From positions 1,302,001 to 1,366,000 of the forward strand of contig NZ_CP047211.1 of assembly GCF_030408795.1 (NCBI RefSeq): DNA of 64,000 bases. The letters are read 5' to 3'. The notes beneath the pieces are model-generated. The model worked only from the letters and a program-made list of their open reading frames with translations, did no database searches and had not been told where the DNA came from. The stretch's first letter is position 1; every line of letters begins with the position of its first letter. The DNA is from Corynebacterium hansenii. Its GTDB lineage: Bacteria > Actinomycetota > Actinomycetes > Mycobacteriales > Mycobacteriaceae. Positions 53,272 through 61,815 of this stretch are shown here, piece by piece. The translations under genes were made by a program, and so were the position numbers.

Positions 53272-55362
53272 TTACGCGGTCGCGGCGACTGCGGCCGGGG
53301 CATCGCCCGAAACCGCGGGGGCCGTGTCGACCTTCCGGGGCCACAGCTGCTTCAGCGCGCTGACCAGCACCGCGCCGACGATCGCACCGGCGATGATCGC
53401 CGCGAACCAGCCGAGGACGTTGTCGATGGCGAAGAACACGAACACGCCGCCGTGCGGGGCGCGCGACGCCGCGCCGAAGGCCATGGACATCGCGCCGGTG
53501 ACCGCGCCGCCGGCCATGATCGCCGGGATGACGCGCAGCGGATCGGCCGCGGCGAAGGGGATCGCGCCCTCGGAGATGAACGAGGCGCCGAGCAGCCAAC
53601 CGGCCTTGCCGTTCTCGCGCTCCGCCTGGGTGTACAGCTTCGGGCGCAGGGCGGAGGACAGGGCCATCGCCAGCGGCGGCACCATGCCGGCGCCCATGAC
53701 CGCAGCCATGATCTGCATGGAGGCCTCGTCACCCGTGGACAGGCCGGCGGTGGCGAAGAGGTACGCGGCCTTGTTGATCGGCCCGCCCATGTCGGCGCAC
53801 ATCATCAGGCCGACGATGATGCCCAGCAGGATCGCGGAGCTGCCGGACATGCCGCCCAGCCATGCGGCCAGGGAGTTCATCAGCGACGTCAGCGGGCGGC
53901 CGAGGAACAGGAACATCAGCAGGCCGACGCCGACGGAGGCGACCAGAGGCACGATGACCACCGGCATCAGCGACGCCAGCCAGCGCGGCACGGACAGCGA
54001 CGTCAGCCACAGGGCGATGAGGCCGGCGATGATGCCGGTGACCAGGCCGCCGAGGAAGCCCGCGCCGATGGCGACGGAGATCGCGCCGCCGATGAAGCCC
54101 GGCGCGATGCCGGGGCGGCCGGCGAGGCCGTAGGCGATGAACGCGGACAGGATGGCCACGATCACGCCCATGCCGAAGTTGCCCGTCGCGAACAGGACCG
54201 CACCGAGGTAGAGCAGGAAACCGGAGCGTTCGACGGTGGTGACGGTGCCGTCGGCCATCGTGATGTCGTTGCCCGGCAGGTTCCACAGCGTGTAGTCCTG
54301 CGACACGCGCTCGGCGACGCCGGCGACCTCGTAGCCGCCGAACAGGAAGCCCAGGGCGAGCAGCAGACCGCCCGCGGCGACGAACGGCACCATGTAGCTG
54401 ACGCCCGTCATGACCGCCTGCTGGATGCGCTTGCCCCAGCCCAGGCCGGAACCGCCTTCGCTTGACGACGACGCGGCGTCCTCGGAGACCGCCGTGCCCG
54501 CGACGCGCTTGGCGTTGGGGTCGGAGGCGGCCGCGACGGCCTCGTCGATCATGGCGGCGGGCTCGTTGATGGCGCGCTTGACGCCGGACTCGATGACGGG
54601 CTTGCCCGCGAAGCGGCCGCGTTCCTTCACCCCGACGTCGGTGGCGAAGATGACCGCGTCGGCGGCGGCGATCGTTTCGGCCGGCAGGGCCTTCACCGCC
54701 GAGGAGCCCTGGGTCTCCACGACGACCTCGACGTCGTCGCGTTCGTCGGCCACCTGCGTCAGCGAGTCGGCGGCCATGTAAGTGTGGGCGATGCCGGTCG
54801 GGCAGGCGGTGACGGCGACGATGCGGGTGACCGGCGTCGACGGGGTGGCGGGTACCGGGGCGGAGCGTTCCGACGCCGCGGTGGTCTCGGTCGCGGACTT
54901 GCGGGCGGTTCCGGCGAGGTGCGCGTCGACGACGTCGACGATCTCCTCCGGGGTCGCGGCGCCGCGCAGGGCGGCGCGGAAATCCTTCTTGACCAGGCCG
55001 CGCGCGAGCTTGGAGAGGATCTTCAGGTGCGCCTTGCCGCCGCCGGCGGGGGCGGCGATGAGGAACACCAGATCGGCGGGGCCGTCGGGGCCCGAGAAAT
55101 CGACCGGGTTGGTCAAGCGGGCGAAGGCCAGGGTCGGCTCGGTGACGGACTCCGAGCGGCAGTGGGGGATGGCCACGCCGCCGGGCACGCCGGTGCCGGA
55201 CTTGGCTTCGCGGGCCAGGGCGTCGGCGGCGAGCTCATCGGCGTCCGCGGCGCGGCCGGAGGTGCTGACCAGCGACGCCAGATGCCGGATGACGGACTCC
55301 GGGGTACCGCCCGGGGCGATGTCGAGTTCGACGAGCTCCGGGAGGATGACCTGGGATGACAT
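53272..55362 (-). CDS. fruA: Fructose PTS transporter EIIABC
   Basis: 696 residues from ATG 55362, with GAGGAG eight bases upstream. EIIA (1-150) has the phospho-His67 in AIPHCRS; EIIB (about 180-275) has the phospho-Cys187 in VTACPTGIAHT; the rest is EIIC with about nine membrane helices and MCADMGGPINKAAYLFATAG, SFISEGAIPFAAADP as substrate-site blocks. A Ser/Ala/Glu-rich linker joins EIIB and EIIC. It imports fructose as fructose-1-phosphate, which FruK then uses. Equivalent of C. glutamicum ptsF. The 187-base gap upstream is strongly C-rich in the mRNA. Confidence 0.96.
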   Translation of the reverse strand: MSSQVILPELVELDIAPGGTPESVIRHLASLVSTSGRAADADELAADALAREAKSGTGVPGGVAIPHCRSESVTEPTLAFARLTNPVDFSGPDGPADLVFLIAAPAGGGKAHLKILSKLARGLVKKDFRAALRGAATPEEIVDVVDAHLAGTARKSATETTAASERSAPVPATPSTPVTRIVAVTACPTGIAHTYMAADSLTQVADERDDVEVVVETQGSSAVKALPAETIAAADAVIFATDVGVKERGRFAGKPVIESGVKRAINEPAAMIDEAVAAASDPNAKRVAGTAVSEDAASSSSEGGSGLGWGKRIQQAVMTGVSYMVPFVAAGGLLLALGFLFGGYEVAGVAERVSQDYTLWNLPGNDITMADGTVTTVERSGFLLYLGAVLFATGNFGMGVIVAILSAFIAYGLAGRPGIAPGFIGGAISVAIGAGFLGGLVTGIIAGLIALWLTSLSVPRWLASLMPVVIVPLVASVGVGLLMFLFLGRPLTSLMNSLAAWLGGMSGSSAILLGIIVGLMMCADMGGPINKAAYLFATAGLSTGDEASMQIMAAVMGAGMVPPLAMALSSALRPKLYTQAERENGKAGWLLGASFISEGAIPFAAADPLRVIPAIMAGGAVTGAMSMAFGAASRAPHGGVFVFFAIDNVLGWFAAIIAGAIVGAVLVSALKQLWPRKVDTAPAVSGDAPAAVAATA

Positions 55363-55549
55363 TGGGGACTCCTCGTCGGGTAAGAGGGGGGTTGAGTGAG
55401 ATGGGGTGGGAGAAAGAGGGGGCAGATTGAAAGAAGACGGGGGAAGCGGACAGGTTGAAGTGGGCCGGAGAGACGGCGGTGAGCGGGGAAGCGGCGCGGT
55501 AGGTGGGGAGCGGTAGGGGGGGGCGAAGGAGGCGGAGGGGAAGCGGCGC
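55363..55549 (-). promoter_or_regulatory. C-rich, G-poor intercistronic region between fruK and fruA (possible Rho loading site)
   Basis: In an otherwise compact operon this 187-base gap stands out. In the transcribed direction it is nearly all C and U with few G, unlike the balanced GC of its surroundings, and no stem is visible until the fruA ribosome site. Such C>G stretches are typical rut sites for Rho. No convincing -10 for fruA was seen in it. It may set the ratio of FruK to FruA by conditional termination. Confidence 0.4.
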
Positions 55550-56515
55550 CTAGATTTCCCGGACGACGACGGCGTCCGGGTTCGTCTGGTCCGGCCGCGG
55601 GATCGTGGTGCCGGGCAGCGACGTGGCGGCCGAGCCGTAGGCGACCGCGCGGGCCAGGGCGCCGGCGGGGTCGAGCCCGTCTTCGCGGGCGAGCAGGTAT
55701 CCCGCCAGGGAGCTGTCCCCGGCGCCGACCGTGGACAGCGGCACGATGGGCGGAGGGGAGGCCGCGAGCGCGGGGCCGTCGTCGAGCACGAGGGCCGCGC
55801 CGGCGGCGCCGAGCGTCACCAGCACCTCGCCGACGCCGGCCGCGTTGAGCCGGCGGGCGGCGGCGACGACCGGCGCAAGGTCGCCCGCGGCGGCGCGCTC
55901 TTCCAGCTCATGGCCGTCCAGGCCGGCGAGCTGGCCGAGTTCGAGGCCGTTGGGCTTCATGACCTCCGGCGCGGTGGAGGGGAAGGACTCGCCGAGCGAC
56001 AGCAGCGGCGCGTCCGAGGTGTCCACGGCGATGCCGGCATCCGGGTTGGCCTCGCGGACGCGGCGGACGCACGTGCCCCAGAAGTCGACGGGCACGCCCG
56101 GCGGCAGGGAACCGGCGAGGACGACCCAGGAGGCCTGCGGCGCGTGGTGGACGAGTCGGCCGAGGACGCGTTCGATGTCCTCTTCCTCCAGGTGCGCCCC
56201 CGGGGTGTTGAGCTTCGTGGTCGTGCCGTCGTCTTCGACGATGGTGAGATTGACGCGGGCTTCGTCGGGCAGGTCGATCGCCTCGTGCGGGATCGTCGTC
56301 TGCGCGAGCAGCCGGGAAAAGCGGCCGTTCTTCGCCGCCGGGTAGAGGGCCAGCGTCTCGTGGCCGGCATTGGCGACGGCCGCCGAGACGTTGACGCCCT
56401 TTCCTCCGGGGACGTCGGATTGCATGGCCAGACGGTAGACGCCGCCCCGCTCGAGGGGGCCCTTGATGGTCGTGGTTCGGTCGATGGACGGGTTTGCGGT
56501 GAGAGTGAGAATCAT
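55550..56515 (-). CDS. fruK: 1-phosphofructokinase
   Basis: 321 residues from ATG 56515, overlapping the fruR stop (ATGA). PfkB-family motifs: MILTLTANPSIDRTTTI start, GGKGVNVSAAVANAG near 38-52 and the C-terminal catalytic STVGAGDSSLAGYLLA. It phosphorylates fructose-1-phosphate, the product of FruA, to fructose-1,6-bisphosphate. Equivalent of C. glutamicum pfkB/fruK1. Followed by the C-rich gap and fruA. Confidence 0.95.
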   Translation of the reverse strand: MILTLTANPSIDRTTTIKGPLERGGVYRLAMQSDVPGGKGVNVSAAVANAGHETLALYPAAKNGRFSRLLAQTTIPHEAIDLPDEARVNLTIVEDDGTTTKLNTPGAHLEEEDIERVLGRLVHHAPQASWVVLAGSLPPGVPVDFWGTCVRRVREANPDAGIAVDTSDAPLLSLGESFPSTAPEVMKPNGLELGQLAGLDGHELEERAAAGDLAPVVAAARRLNAAGVGEVLVTLGAAGAALVLDDGPALAASPPPIVPLSTVGAGDSSLAGYLLAREDGLDPAGALARAVAYGSAATSLPGTTIPRPDQTNPDAVVVREI

Positions 56516-57291
56516 CGGGCGACGATCACCTTGATGTCGTGGTCCTGCAGTTCGTCGATGAACGCCTGCGGGGCCGATGGGTCCGTGATGACGACGTCGA
56601 TGTCGTCGAGGGCTGCGAAGCTGACCAGGAAATCGCGGCCGAGCTTCGTGGAATCGCACATGACCACCACCTTGCGGGCGTTGGTGATCATGGCTCGTTT
56701 GACGGCGGCCTCCTGCGGGTCCGCGGTGGAGAGGCCGTGGTCGATGGTCAGGGCGTTGGAGCCGATGAACGCGACGTCCGCGCGCATCAGCGCCAGCGAC
56801 CGCAGGGCGGCGTCGCCGACGACGGCCTGCGTGATGGCCCGGACCTGGCCCCCGAGCAGCTGGAGCTCGATGTACGGGGCACCCGCCAGCGTCAGGGCGC
56901 TGGGGAGGGAGTTGGTGACCACGGACCAGTGCCGCTCCTCGGGGAACGCCGCCATGAGTTCGGCCAGCGCCTCGGTCGTGGTGCCGGCGTCGAGGAACAC
57001 GCCGCCGCCGGAGGACGGCAGGAAATCAACCGCCGCGCGGGCGATGGAACGCTTGGCGTCCTTCTGGGCCTTCTTGCGCGCGTCGACGCTGACCTCCACC
57101 GTCTGGAACGACTTGGCGGCGACCGCGCCACCGTGGACGCGGTGCACCGCCCCTTCGGCGTCCAGCTGCGCGAGGTCGCGGCGGATCGTCTCGGCCGTGA
57201 CGTCGAAATGGTGGGCGAGGTCGGACACCGTCACCCTTCCCTCGACGGCCGTCAGCGAAGCTATCTTTCGTCGGCGTTCTTCTGCGTACAC
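56512..57291 (-). CDS. fruR: DeoR-family regulator of the fructose PTS genes
   Basis: 259 residues from GTG 57291, which has CAGGAG five bases upstream; the frame stays open further upstream to 57438 without a better site. N-terminal DeoR HTH: RRRKIASLTAVEGRVTVSDL, then FDVTAETIRRDLAQLDAEG; the C-terminal sugar-phosphate sensor domain includes FLDAGTTTEALAEL and FIGSNALTIDHGLSTADP. In C. glutamicum the homologous FruR represses fruR-fruK1-ptsF, ptsI and ptsH, with fructose-1-phosphate or a related sugar phosphate as inducer. Divergent from ptsI. Confidence 0.92.
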   Translation of the reverse strand: MYAEERRRKIASLTAVEGRVTVSDLAHHFDVTAETIRRDLAQLDAEGAVHRVHGGAVAAKSFQTVEVSVDARKKAQKDAKRSIARAAVDFLPSSGGGVFLDAGTTTEALAELMAAFPEERHWSVVTNSLPSALTLAGAPYIELQLLGGQVRAITQAVVGDAALRSLALMRADVAFIGSNALTIDHGLSTADPQEAAVKRAMITNARKVVVMCDSTKLGRDFLVSFAALDDIDVVITDPSAPQAFIDELQDHDIKVIVAR

Positions 57292-57460
57292 GTCGTCTCC
57301 TGTGTCCTCCCGGCGCGAACCTGAATGATGTCCGTTCGGGGGTCGTTTGCCCGTTTCCGGGCCAGTTTGTGGGCTGGGGTTTATGGGCTCTGGGCTTGGG
57401 ATTGCCGGTCCAGAGGGGTGCCGATAGGCTGTGTTCAACTACTCCTGATTATGCCCGAAT

Positions 57461-57515
57461 GTGTGGGAAAGTCAAGCAAAATTTGGGTTTCCGTGTGGGA
57501 AATGTGGAGTAGTAT
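57461..57515 (+). promoter_or_regulatory. ptsI promoter and direct-repeat operator
   Basis: GTGTGGGAAA occurs twice, at 57461-57470 and 57493-57502, 32 bases apart start to start, i.e. about three helix turns. The second copy lies just upstream of the -10 TAGTAT at 57510-57515. A CATAAT hexamer on the minus strand near 57455-57450 may be the fruR -10, so the first copy would sit between the two promoters. Direct repeats with helical spacing suit a DeoR repressor such as FruR or SugR. The rest of the 296-base gap holds leader sequence only. Confidence 0.55.
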
Positions 57516-57587
57516 CGGAGGAAAGCGATTTCCCCCGGACCGTGTCCACCCCAGGTGAATCGATCCACGACGTTTTCAGGAGAGCAC

Positions 57588-59273
57588 ATGTCCCCGTCCG
57601 CATCCTTGAAGGCCACCGCAGTAGTTCCGGGGGTGGGTTACGCGCCCGCCGTGTGGGTGTGCCCGCGCCCCGAACTGCCCCACGAGGGGGAACCGATCGC
57701 CGGCGGGGACGTCGACGCCGAGGTCGAAAGGTTCCGGGCCGCCGCGACCGCCGTCTCGGAGCGCCTCGCCGCCCGGGCCGGACGAGCCGAGGGCAATGCC
57801 GCGGAAGTTCTGCTGGCCACCTCGAAGCTCACCCTGGACCGCGGGTGGCACCGGGCGGCGGTGAAGAACATCAAGTCCGGCATCAGCGCGGAGTCGGCGA
57901 CGGTGGCGGCGATCGAGAAGTTCGTCGAGATGTTCAAGGCCGCCGGCGGCGTCATGGCCGAGCGCACCACGGACCTGGAGGACATCCGCGACCGAGTCAT
58001 CGCGGAGCTTCGCGGCGAGAACGAGCCCGGGCTGCCCGCGGTGACCGTTCCCTCCGTGCTGCTCGCCGATGACCTGTCGCCCGCCGACACGGCCACCCTG
58101 GATCCGGCGCTGTTCGTCGCGATGGTGACGGAGTTGGGCGGCCCGACCTCCCATACCGCGATCATCGCCCGCCAGCTCGGCGTGCCGTGCGCCGTCGCGG
58201 CGGGAGCGGGACTGCGCGCCATCGAGGAAGGCTCCATGACGCTCGTGGACGGCGCGAAGGGACTGATCACCGTCGATCCGGACCCGGAGGTCGCGGACGC
58301 CGCGGTGGCCGAGGCCGCGCGGATGGCGGAGAAGATCGCGGCATGGTCCGGTCCCGGGCGCACCGCAGACGGCGTGAGCGTGCAGCTGCTGGCCAACGTC
58401 GGAGACGGAAACGCCGCACGCATCGCGGCCGAGGGCGATGCGGAGGGCATCGGCCTGTTCCGCACGGAACTGTGCTTCCTGTCCGCCGCGACGGAGCCGA
58501 CGGTGGAGAACCAGGCCGACATCTACGCCTCGGTGCTCAAGGCGTTCCCGGATTCGAAGATCGTGCTCCGAACGCTGGACGCCGGCTCGGACAAGCCGTT
58601 GGCGTTCGCGAACCTCGATCACGAGGACAACCCTGCTCTGGGCGTGCGCGGTCTGCGCATCTCGCGCTCGAGCTCCGGCCTGATGGAGCGCCAGCTCGAC
58701 GCCATCGCGTTGGCGGGGGAGAAGGCCGGCCGCGGCGAGGGGGCGCCGACGTGGGTGATGGCGCCGATGGTGGCGACGCTGGAGGAGGCCGAGTGGTTCG
58801 CGGGCCTGTGCCGCGAGCGCGGCCTCACCCCGGGCGCGATGATCGAGATCCCGGCCGCCGCGCTGATGAGCCACGACCTGATGAAGGTGCTGGACTTCGT
58901 GTCCATCGGCACCAACGACCTGACGCAGTACGCGATGGCCGCCGACCGTCTTTCGCCGCACCTGGCATACCTGACGGATCCGTGGCAGCCGGCTGTGCTG
59001 CGGCTGATCGACATGACGTGCAAGTCGGGCCGGGACACGGGCACTCCCGTGGGCGTTTGCGGCGAGGCGGCCGCGGATCCGTTGCTGGCCTGCGTGCTCG
59101 TGGGCCTCGGCGTGAACTCGCTGTCCGCCGCGGCCACGGCCCTGCCGGGCGTGGGCGCGCAGTTGGCTGAGGTCACCGCCCAACAGTGCGCCGATGCCGC
59201 CCGCGTCGCGCTGGATGCGTCGGACGCCGACGGTGCCCGCGCCGCCGTGCGCGAGCTTTTCGGCTTGGAGTAG
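57588..59273 (+). CDS. ptsI: PTS enzyme I
   Basis: 561 residues from ATG 57588 with CAGGAG at 57577-57582. The phosphorylated His189 is in GGPTSHTAIIARQLG; the PEP-binding barrel has GIGLFRTELCFL near 287-298, SIGTNDLTQYAMAADR and the catalytic Cys in GVCGEAAADP. It takes phosphate from PEP and gives it to HPr. Slightly shorter than E. coli EI (575). Monocistronic, ending at the very long hairpin at 59370. Confidence 0.96.
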   Translation: MSPSASLKATAVVPGVGYAPAVWVCPRPELPHEGEPIAGGDVDAEVERFRAAATAVSERLAARAGRAEGNAAEVLLATSKLTLDRGWHRAAVKNIKSGISAESATVAAIEKFVEMFKAAGGVMAERTTDLEDIRDRVIAELRGENEPGLPAVTVPSVLLADDLSPADTATLDPALFVAMVTELGGPTSHTAIIARQLGVPCAVAAGAGLRAIEEGSMTLVDGAKGLITVDPDPEVADAAVAEAARMAEKIAAWSGPGRTADGVSVQLLANVGDGNAARIAAEGDAEGIGLFRTELCFLSAATEPTVENQADIYASVLKAFPDSKIVLRTLDAGSDKPLAFANLDHEDNPALGVRGLRISRSSSGLMERQLDAIALAGEKAGRGEGAPTWVMAPMVATLEEAEWFAGLCRERGLTPGAMIEIPAAALMSHDLMKVLDFVSIGTNDLTQYAMAADRLSPHLAYLTDPWQPAVLRLIDMTCKSGRDTGTPVGVCGEAAADPLLACVLVGLGVNSLSAAATALPGVGAQLAEVTAQQCADAARVALDASDADGARAAVRELFGLE

Positions 59274-59369
59274 TGGCGGGCCGCCGGCAATTGTGTCCCG
59301 TGACGTTGCGATTGGCTTCTGCGGCGGTTGAGCCGTCCCGCCACCGCAACCCGCTGGGATGCACCGGCT

Positions 59370-59436
59370 AACCCACCCCGAATGCGCAACCCCACCCGCT
59401 GTAACGGGTGGGGTTGCGCATTCGGGGTGGGTTTAC
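59370..59436 (+). terminator. 29-bp perfect hairpin after ptsI
   Basis: Bases 59370-59398 are the exact reverse complement of 59405-59433, with loop CTGTAA, followed by TTTA-like sequence. A 29-bp stem without mismatch is much longer than usual terminators. It lies about 100 bases after the ptsI stop, is nearly symmetric and may stop transcription from both sides. Confidence 0.8.
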
Positions 59437-59631
59437 GTCAAAGTGCCGTGCATCGACCGGATGGAGGGAGGGCGGGTGCCCGGTGCGGCGATTCTCCGGC
59501 TGCCGCCTCCATCGGTGGGCGTCCGCCAGCCCATCAGCCTGCGTTCGTCGCGGGCACCCACCGGCACTGGACCATCCCAGGTCCCGCGATGCCCCAATAG
59601 CCGGCGTCCGCAGCCTCACGCGATATGACGG
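59434..59631. other. Gene-free stretch between the ptsI hairpin and lexA
   Basis: No coding frame with actinobacterial codon pattern is seen. GATGGAGG near 59460 and CCTCCATC near 59507 can pair and enclose further GC-rich complementary blocks, so a structured RNA is conceivable, but I match it to no known family. On the minus strand it would be the 3' region of the lexA transcript. Confidence 0.3.
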
Positions 59632-60342
59632 TTAAAGCCGTCGCAGGACGCTGACGACGCGGCCGAGGATGGTCACGCCCGCGTCGACCGGAATTGGCTC
59701 GAAGGCCTCGTTGTGGGGGAGCAGCCACTTGCCCGAGCGGTCTTCGTGCCATTCCTTGACGGTGGCCTCGCTGTCGGCCCCGCCGTCGATCATCGCGGCG
59801 ACGTAATCGCCGTTCTCGGCGGTGTGCTGCGACTTCACCACGACCCAGTCGCCGTCGAAGATGCCCGCGTCGACCATCGATTCGCCGACGACGCGGAGCA
59901 TGTACAGCTCGCCGGACTCGACGAGCTCGGCGGGCAGCGCCATGTGCTCGTCGATGCTCTGCTCCGCGAGGATCGGGTTGCCGGCCGCGATCTGGCCGAC
60001 GATGGGGACGTAGGTGGGGGCGGCGGCGCCTTCCGGAACGTCGGGGACGGTGGCCGTCTTCGGCTTCGGACCGGGCTTGCCCGCGTGGGTGTCGAGCTTC
60101 TGCTTCAGATCGCGCACGTCCACGGCGCGGGGCTTGTGGGGGTCACGGCGCAGCGCGCCCTTCTTCTCCAGTTCCTTGAGCTGGTACGCCACGGAAGATG
60201 TCGAGTTGAGCCCGACGGCGTCGCCGATCTCCCGGATGCTCGGCGGGTACCCGCGCAACGACACCGCGTCCTGGATGACCTCGAGGATCCGCCGCTGGCG
60301 ATCGGTCAACGCTTGCTTGCTCGGCTGCTTCTTGTCGGCCAT
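59632..60342 (-). CDS. lexA: SOS repressor LexA
   Basis: 236 residues from ATG 60342. The N-terminal winged helix runs TDRQRRILEVIQDAVSLRGY, then PPSIREIGDAVGLNSTSSV; a Lys/Pro linker (84-108) follows, and the peptidase domain has the cleavage site Ala120-Gly121, nucleophile Ser155 in VGESM and Lys196. RecA filaments trigger self-cleavage and release of SOS genes. The leader of about 120 bases contains LexA sites, so the gene should control itself. Divergent from the divS-like gene, as in C. glutamicum. Confidence 0.97.
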   Translation of the reverse strand: MADKKQPSKQALTDRQRRILEVIQDAVSLRGYPPSIREIGDAVGLNSTSSVAYQLKELEKKGALRRDPHKPRAVDVRDLKQKLDTHAGKPGPKPKTATVPDVPEGAAAPTYVPIVGQIAAGNPILAEQSIDEHMALPAELVESGELYMLRVVGESMVDAGIFDGDWVVVKSQHTAENGDYVAAMIDGGADSEATVKEWHEDRSGKWLLPHNEAFEPIPVDAGVTILGRVVSVLRRL

Positions 60343-60429
60343 GTTTCCACTCCCACTGGGTTAGGTCGTGCTCGATTGCGTCGTGCTCTGGTCGATCGGC
60401 CATCGGGACGATCGGGTCTGCGAACCCGT

Positions 60430-60487
60430 GCCTGCCGTTCGAACACGACACTACACCAAACGACGACGGGGTGGCACAACTGTTCGA
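60430..60487 (-). promoter_or_regulatory. lexA promoter region with SOS box
   Basis: On the minus strand TCGAACAGTTGTGCCA (60487-60472) matches TCGAACANNTGTTCGA except at positions 13 and 15. A -10 candidate TAGTGT lies downstream at 60454-60449 and a palindromic half site GTTCGAAC at 60437-60444. LexA bound here would overlap the promoter and repress lexA. Confidence 0.7.
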
Positions 60488-60528
60488 AGTTTTCGCCCCC
60501 GTGTCTGGACGGGATCCGAACGCGGTGC

Positions 60529-60568
60529 TATAAATCGAACACAGGAACGCAGTCGAACATCCGTGCAG
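60529..60568 (+). promoter_or_regulatory. divS promoter with LexA-like sites
   Basis: TATAAA at 60529-60534 is the probable -10. Directly after it, TCGAACACAGGAACGC (60535-60550) and TCGAACATCCGTGCAG (60553-60568) each keep a perfect left half TCGAACA but a degenerate right half. Two neighbouring weak boxes 18 bases apart may bind LexA cooperatively. Confidence 0.5.
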
Positions 60569-60639
60569 TGAATTCGGGCGGCATTTTCGAATCCGTTTCG
60601 TATCCTGACCGCGGATGACCGGATGGAAGGAACCAACCG

Positions 60640-61164
60640 ATGACCGCCTTTATCGAAGACTACCGCACGTCCACCGTGAACTGGTACAACGACGACTTGG
60701 GACTCTACGTCCCGTCGTGGGTCGGGGAGCAGTCGCGCCCCGCGTCGCCGCCGGAGCGCGACCGTGGTAAGGCCTCCGGTGTTCGAACCGGTGCGCCCGC
60801 GGATCGAACGCGGGTCCGCACTTCACGTCGGCCCTCCAGTCGTCGCCCGGGCGGTGTTTCCGGGCCCTCGCGGCGTCCGAACACACGGGGAATGAAACTC
60901 AATTCGGCGCCCACCCACGGTGTTTCGAACATCGCGCACGTGCGCGACGGGCGTTCGATCGTGCGGGGCCCCGTCCAGGGGGTGCGGCGCAATGCCGTCT
61001 CCCTCGCCATCGTCGCCGGCGTGGGCGCCGTGTTCGGGCTCATGCTCCACTTCTCCGGGTTGGGGGCGCCGACCCCCGATGCCCCTCCGGCCCCGACCTA
61101 CGTCGGCGTCTCCTCCACCGGCGCGAATGGTGCGTCGGACACGGCGGACGCCGCGCTCAAGTAG
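60640..61164 (+). CDS. divS: DivS-like SOS-controlled membrane protein (cell-division suppressor candidate)
   Basis: 174 residues from ATG 60640 with GGAAGGAA upstream. The chain has a conserved-looking N-terminus (TSTVNWYNDDLGLYVPSWVG), a long Arg/Pro/Ser-rich cytoplasmic part, one membrane helix (about 119-140, NAVSLAIVAGVGAVFGLMLHF) and a short Pro/Ala-rich outer tail. C. glutamicum divS and M. tuberculosis Rv2719c occupy the same place, divergent from lexA, and stop cell division during SOS. Here the LysM domain that Rv2719c carries is absent. Assignment rests on position, topology and LexA-like sites, not on strong similarity. Confidence 0.65.
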   Translation: MTAFIEDYRTSTVNWYNDDLGLYVPSWVGEQSRPASPPERDRGKASGVRTGAPADRTRVRTSRRPSSRRPGGVSGPSRRPNTRGMKLNSAPTHGVSNIAHVRDGRSIVRGPVQGVRRNAVSLAIVAGVGAVFGLMLHFSGLGAPTPDAPPAPTYVGVSSTGANGASDTADAALK

Positions 61165-61237
61165 GGCAGCCGGCGCACCGTCGAGTGGCCTAACGGGCGA
61201 TTAAGAGGTGGCCGCCCGGCCCCGTATGCTCGTATGC

Positions 61238-61687
61238 GTGCATTGCCAGTTTTGCCACCATGACCAGACGAAGGTCATCGATTCGCGTCTCATCGACGAC
61301 GGTATGACCATCCGCCGCCGGCGGGAGTGCCTGGCGTGCGGGAAACGTTTCAGCACCCTCGAACGGTCGCAGCTCATCGTCGTCAAGCGGGACGGCGTCG
61401 TGGAGGATTTCAGCCGCGACAAGGTGATCCGCGGCGTGCGACGCGCGTGCCAGGGCCGAGATCTGCCCGAGGCGTCGCTGAAGCTGCTGGCGCAGCAGGT
61501 GGAGGAGACCCTTCGTTCCAAGGGCACTCCGCGCGTCAACTCCAACGACATCGGGCTGGCGATCCTCGAACCGCTGCGCGACCTCGACGAAGTCGGCTAC
61601 CTGCGCTTCGCGTCGGTGTACAAGTCCTTCACCTCCGCGCAGGACTTCGAAAACGAGATCCTGGCGCTGCGCAACCGCGAAAAGTAA
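61238..61687 (+). CDS. nrdR: Transcriptional repressor NrdR
   Basis: 149 residues from GTG 61238, chosen because the family starts MHCPFC-like (here [17 protein letters not shown]) and because TATGCT at 61225-61230 lies seven bases before it; an upstream in-frame GTG at 61208 is rejected. Zinc ribbon Cys3, Cys6, Cys31 and Cys34, then an ATP-cone domain. NrdR senses ATP/dATP and represses ribonucleotide reductase genes through NrdR boxes. In C. glutamicum it lies in the same place next to divS. Confidence 0.96.
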   Translation: MHCQFCHHDQTKVIDSRLIDDGMTIRRRRECLACGKRFSTLERSQLIVVKRDGVVEDFSRDKVIRGVRRACQGRDLPEASLKLLAQQVEETLRSKGTPRVNSNDIGLAILEPLRDLDEVGYLRFASVYKSFTSAQDFENEILALRNREK

Positions 61688-61815
61688 GCCGCGGCGATTG
61701 GGGCACGGCAAGTAGACAGCGCCGGTCATAACGCGGCACGAATCCGGCACCGGGCAAGCGAGGCCAGCCGCCCCGCCCGGGAAGCACGGGCGCGATGGCC
61801 CGGCCCCGCCCGGTT

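Noticed and set aside
59408..59635. Short open frames across the ptsI hairpin and the following stretch
   Set aside because: They run through the palindrome, lack ribosome sites and have no recognisable product.
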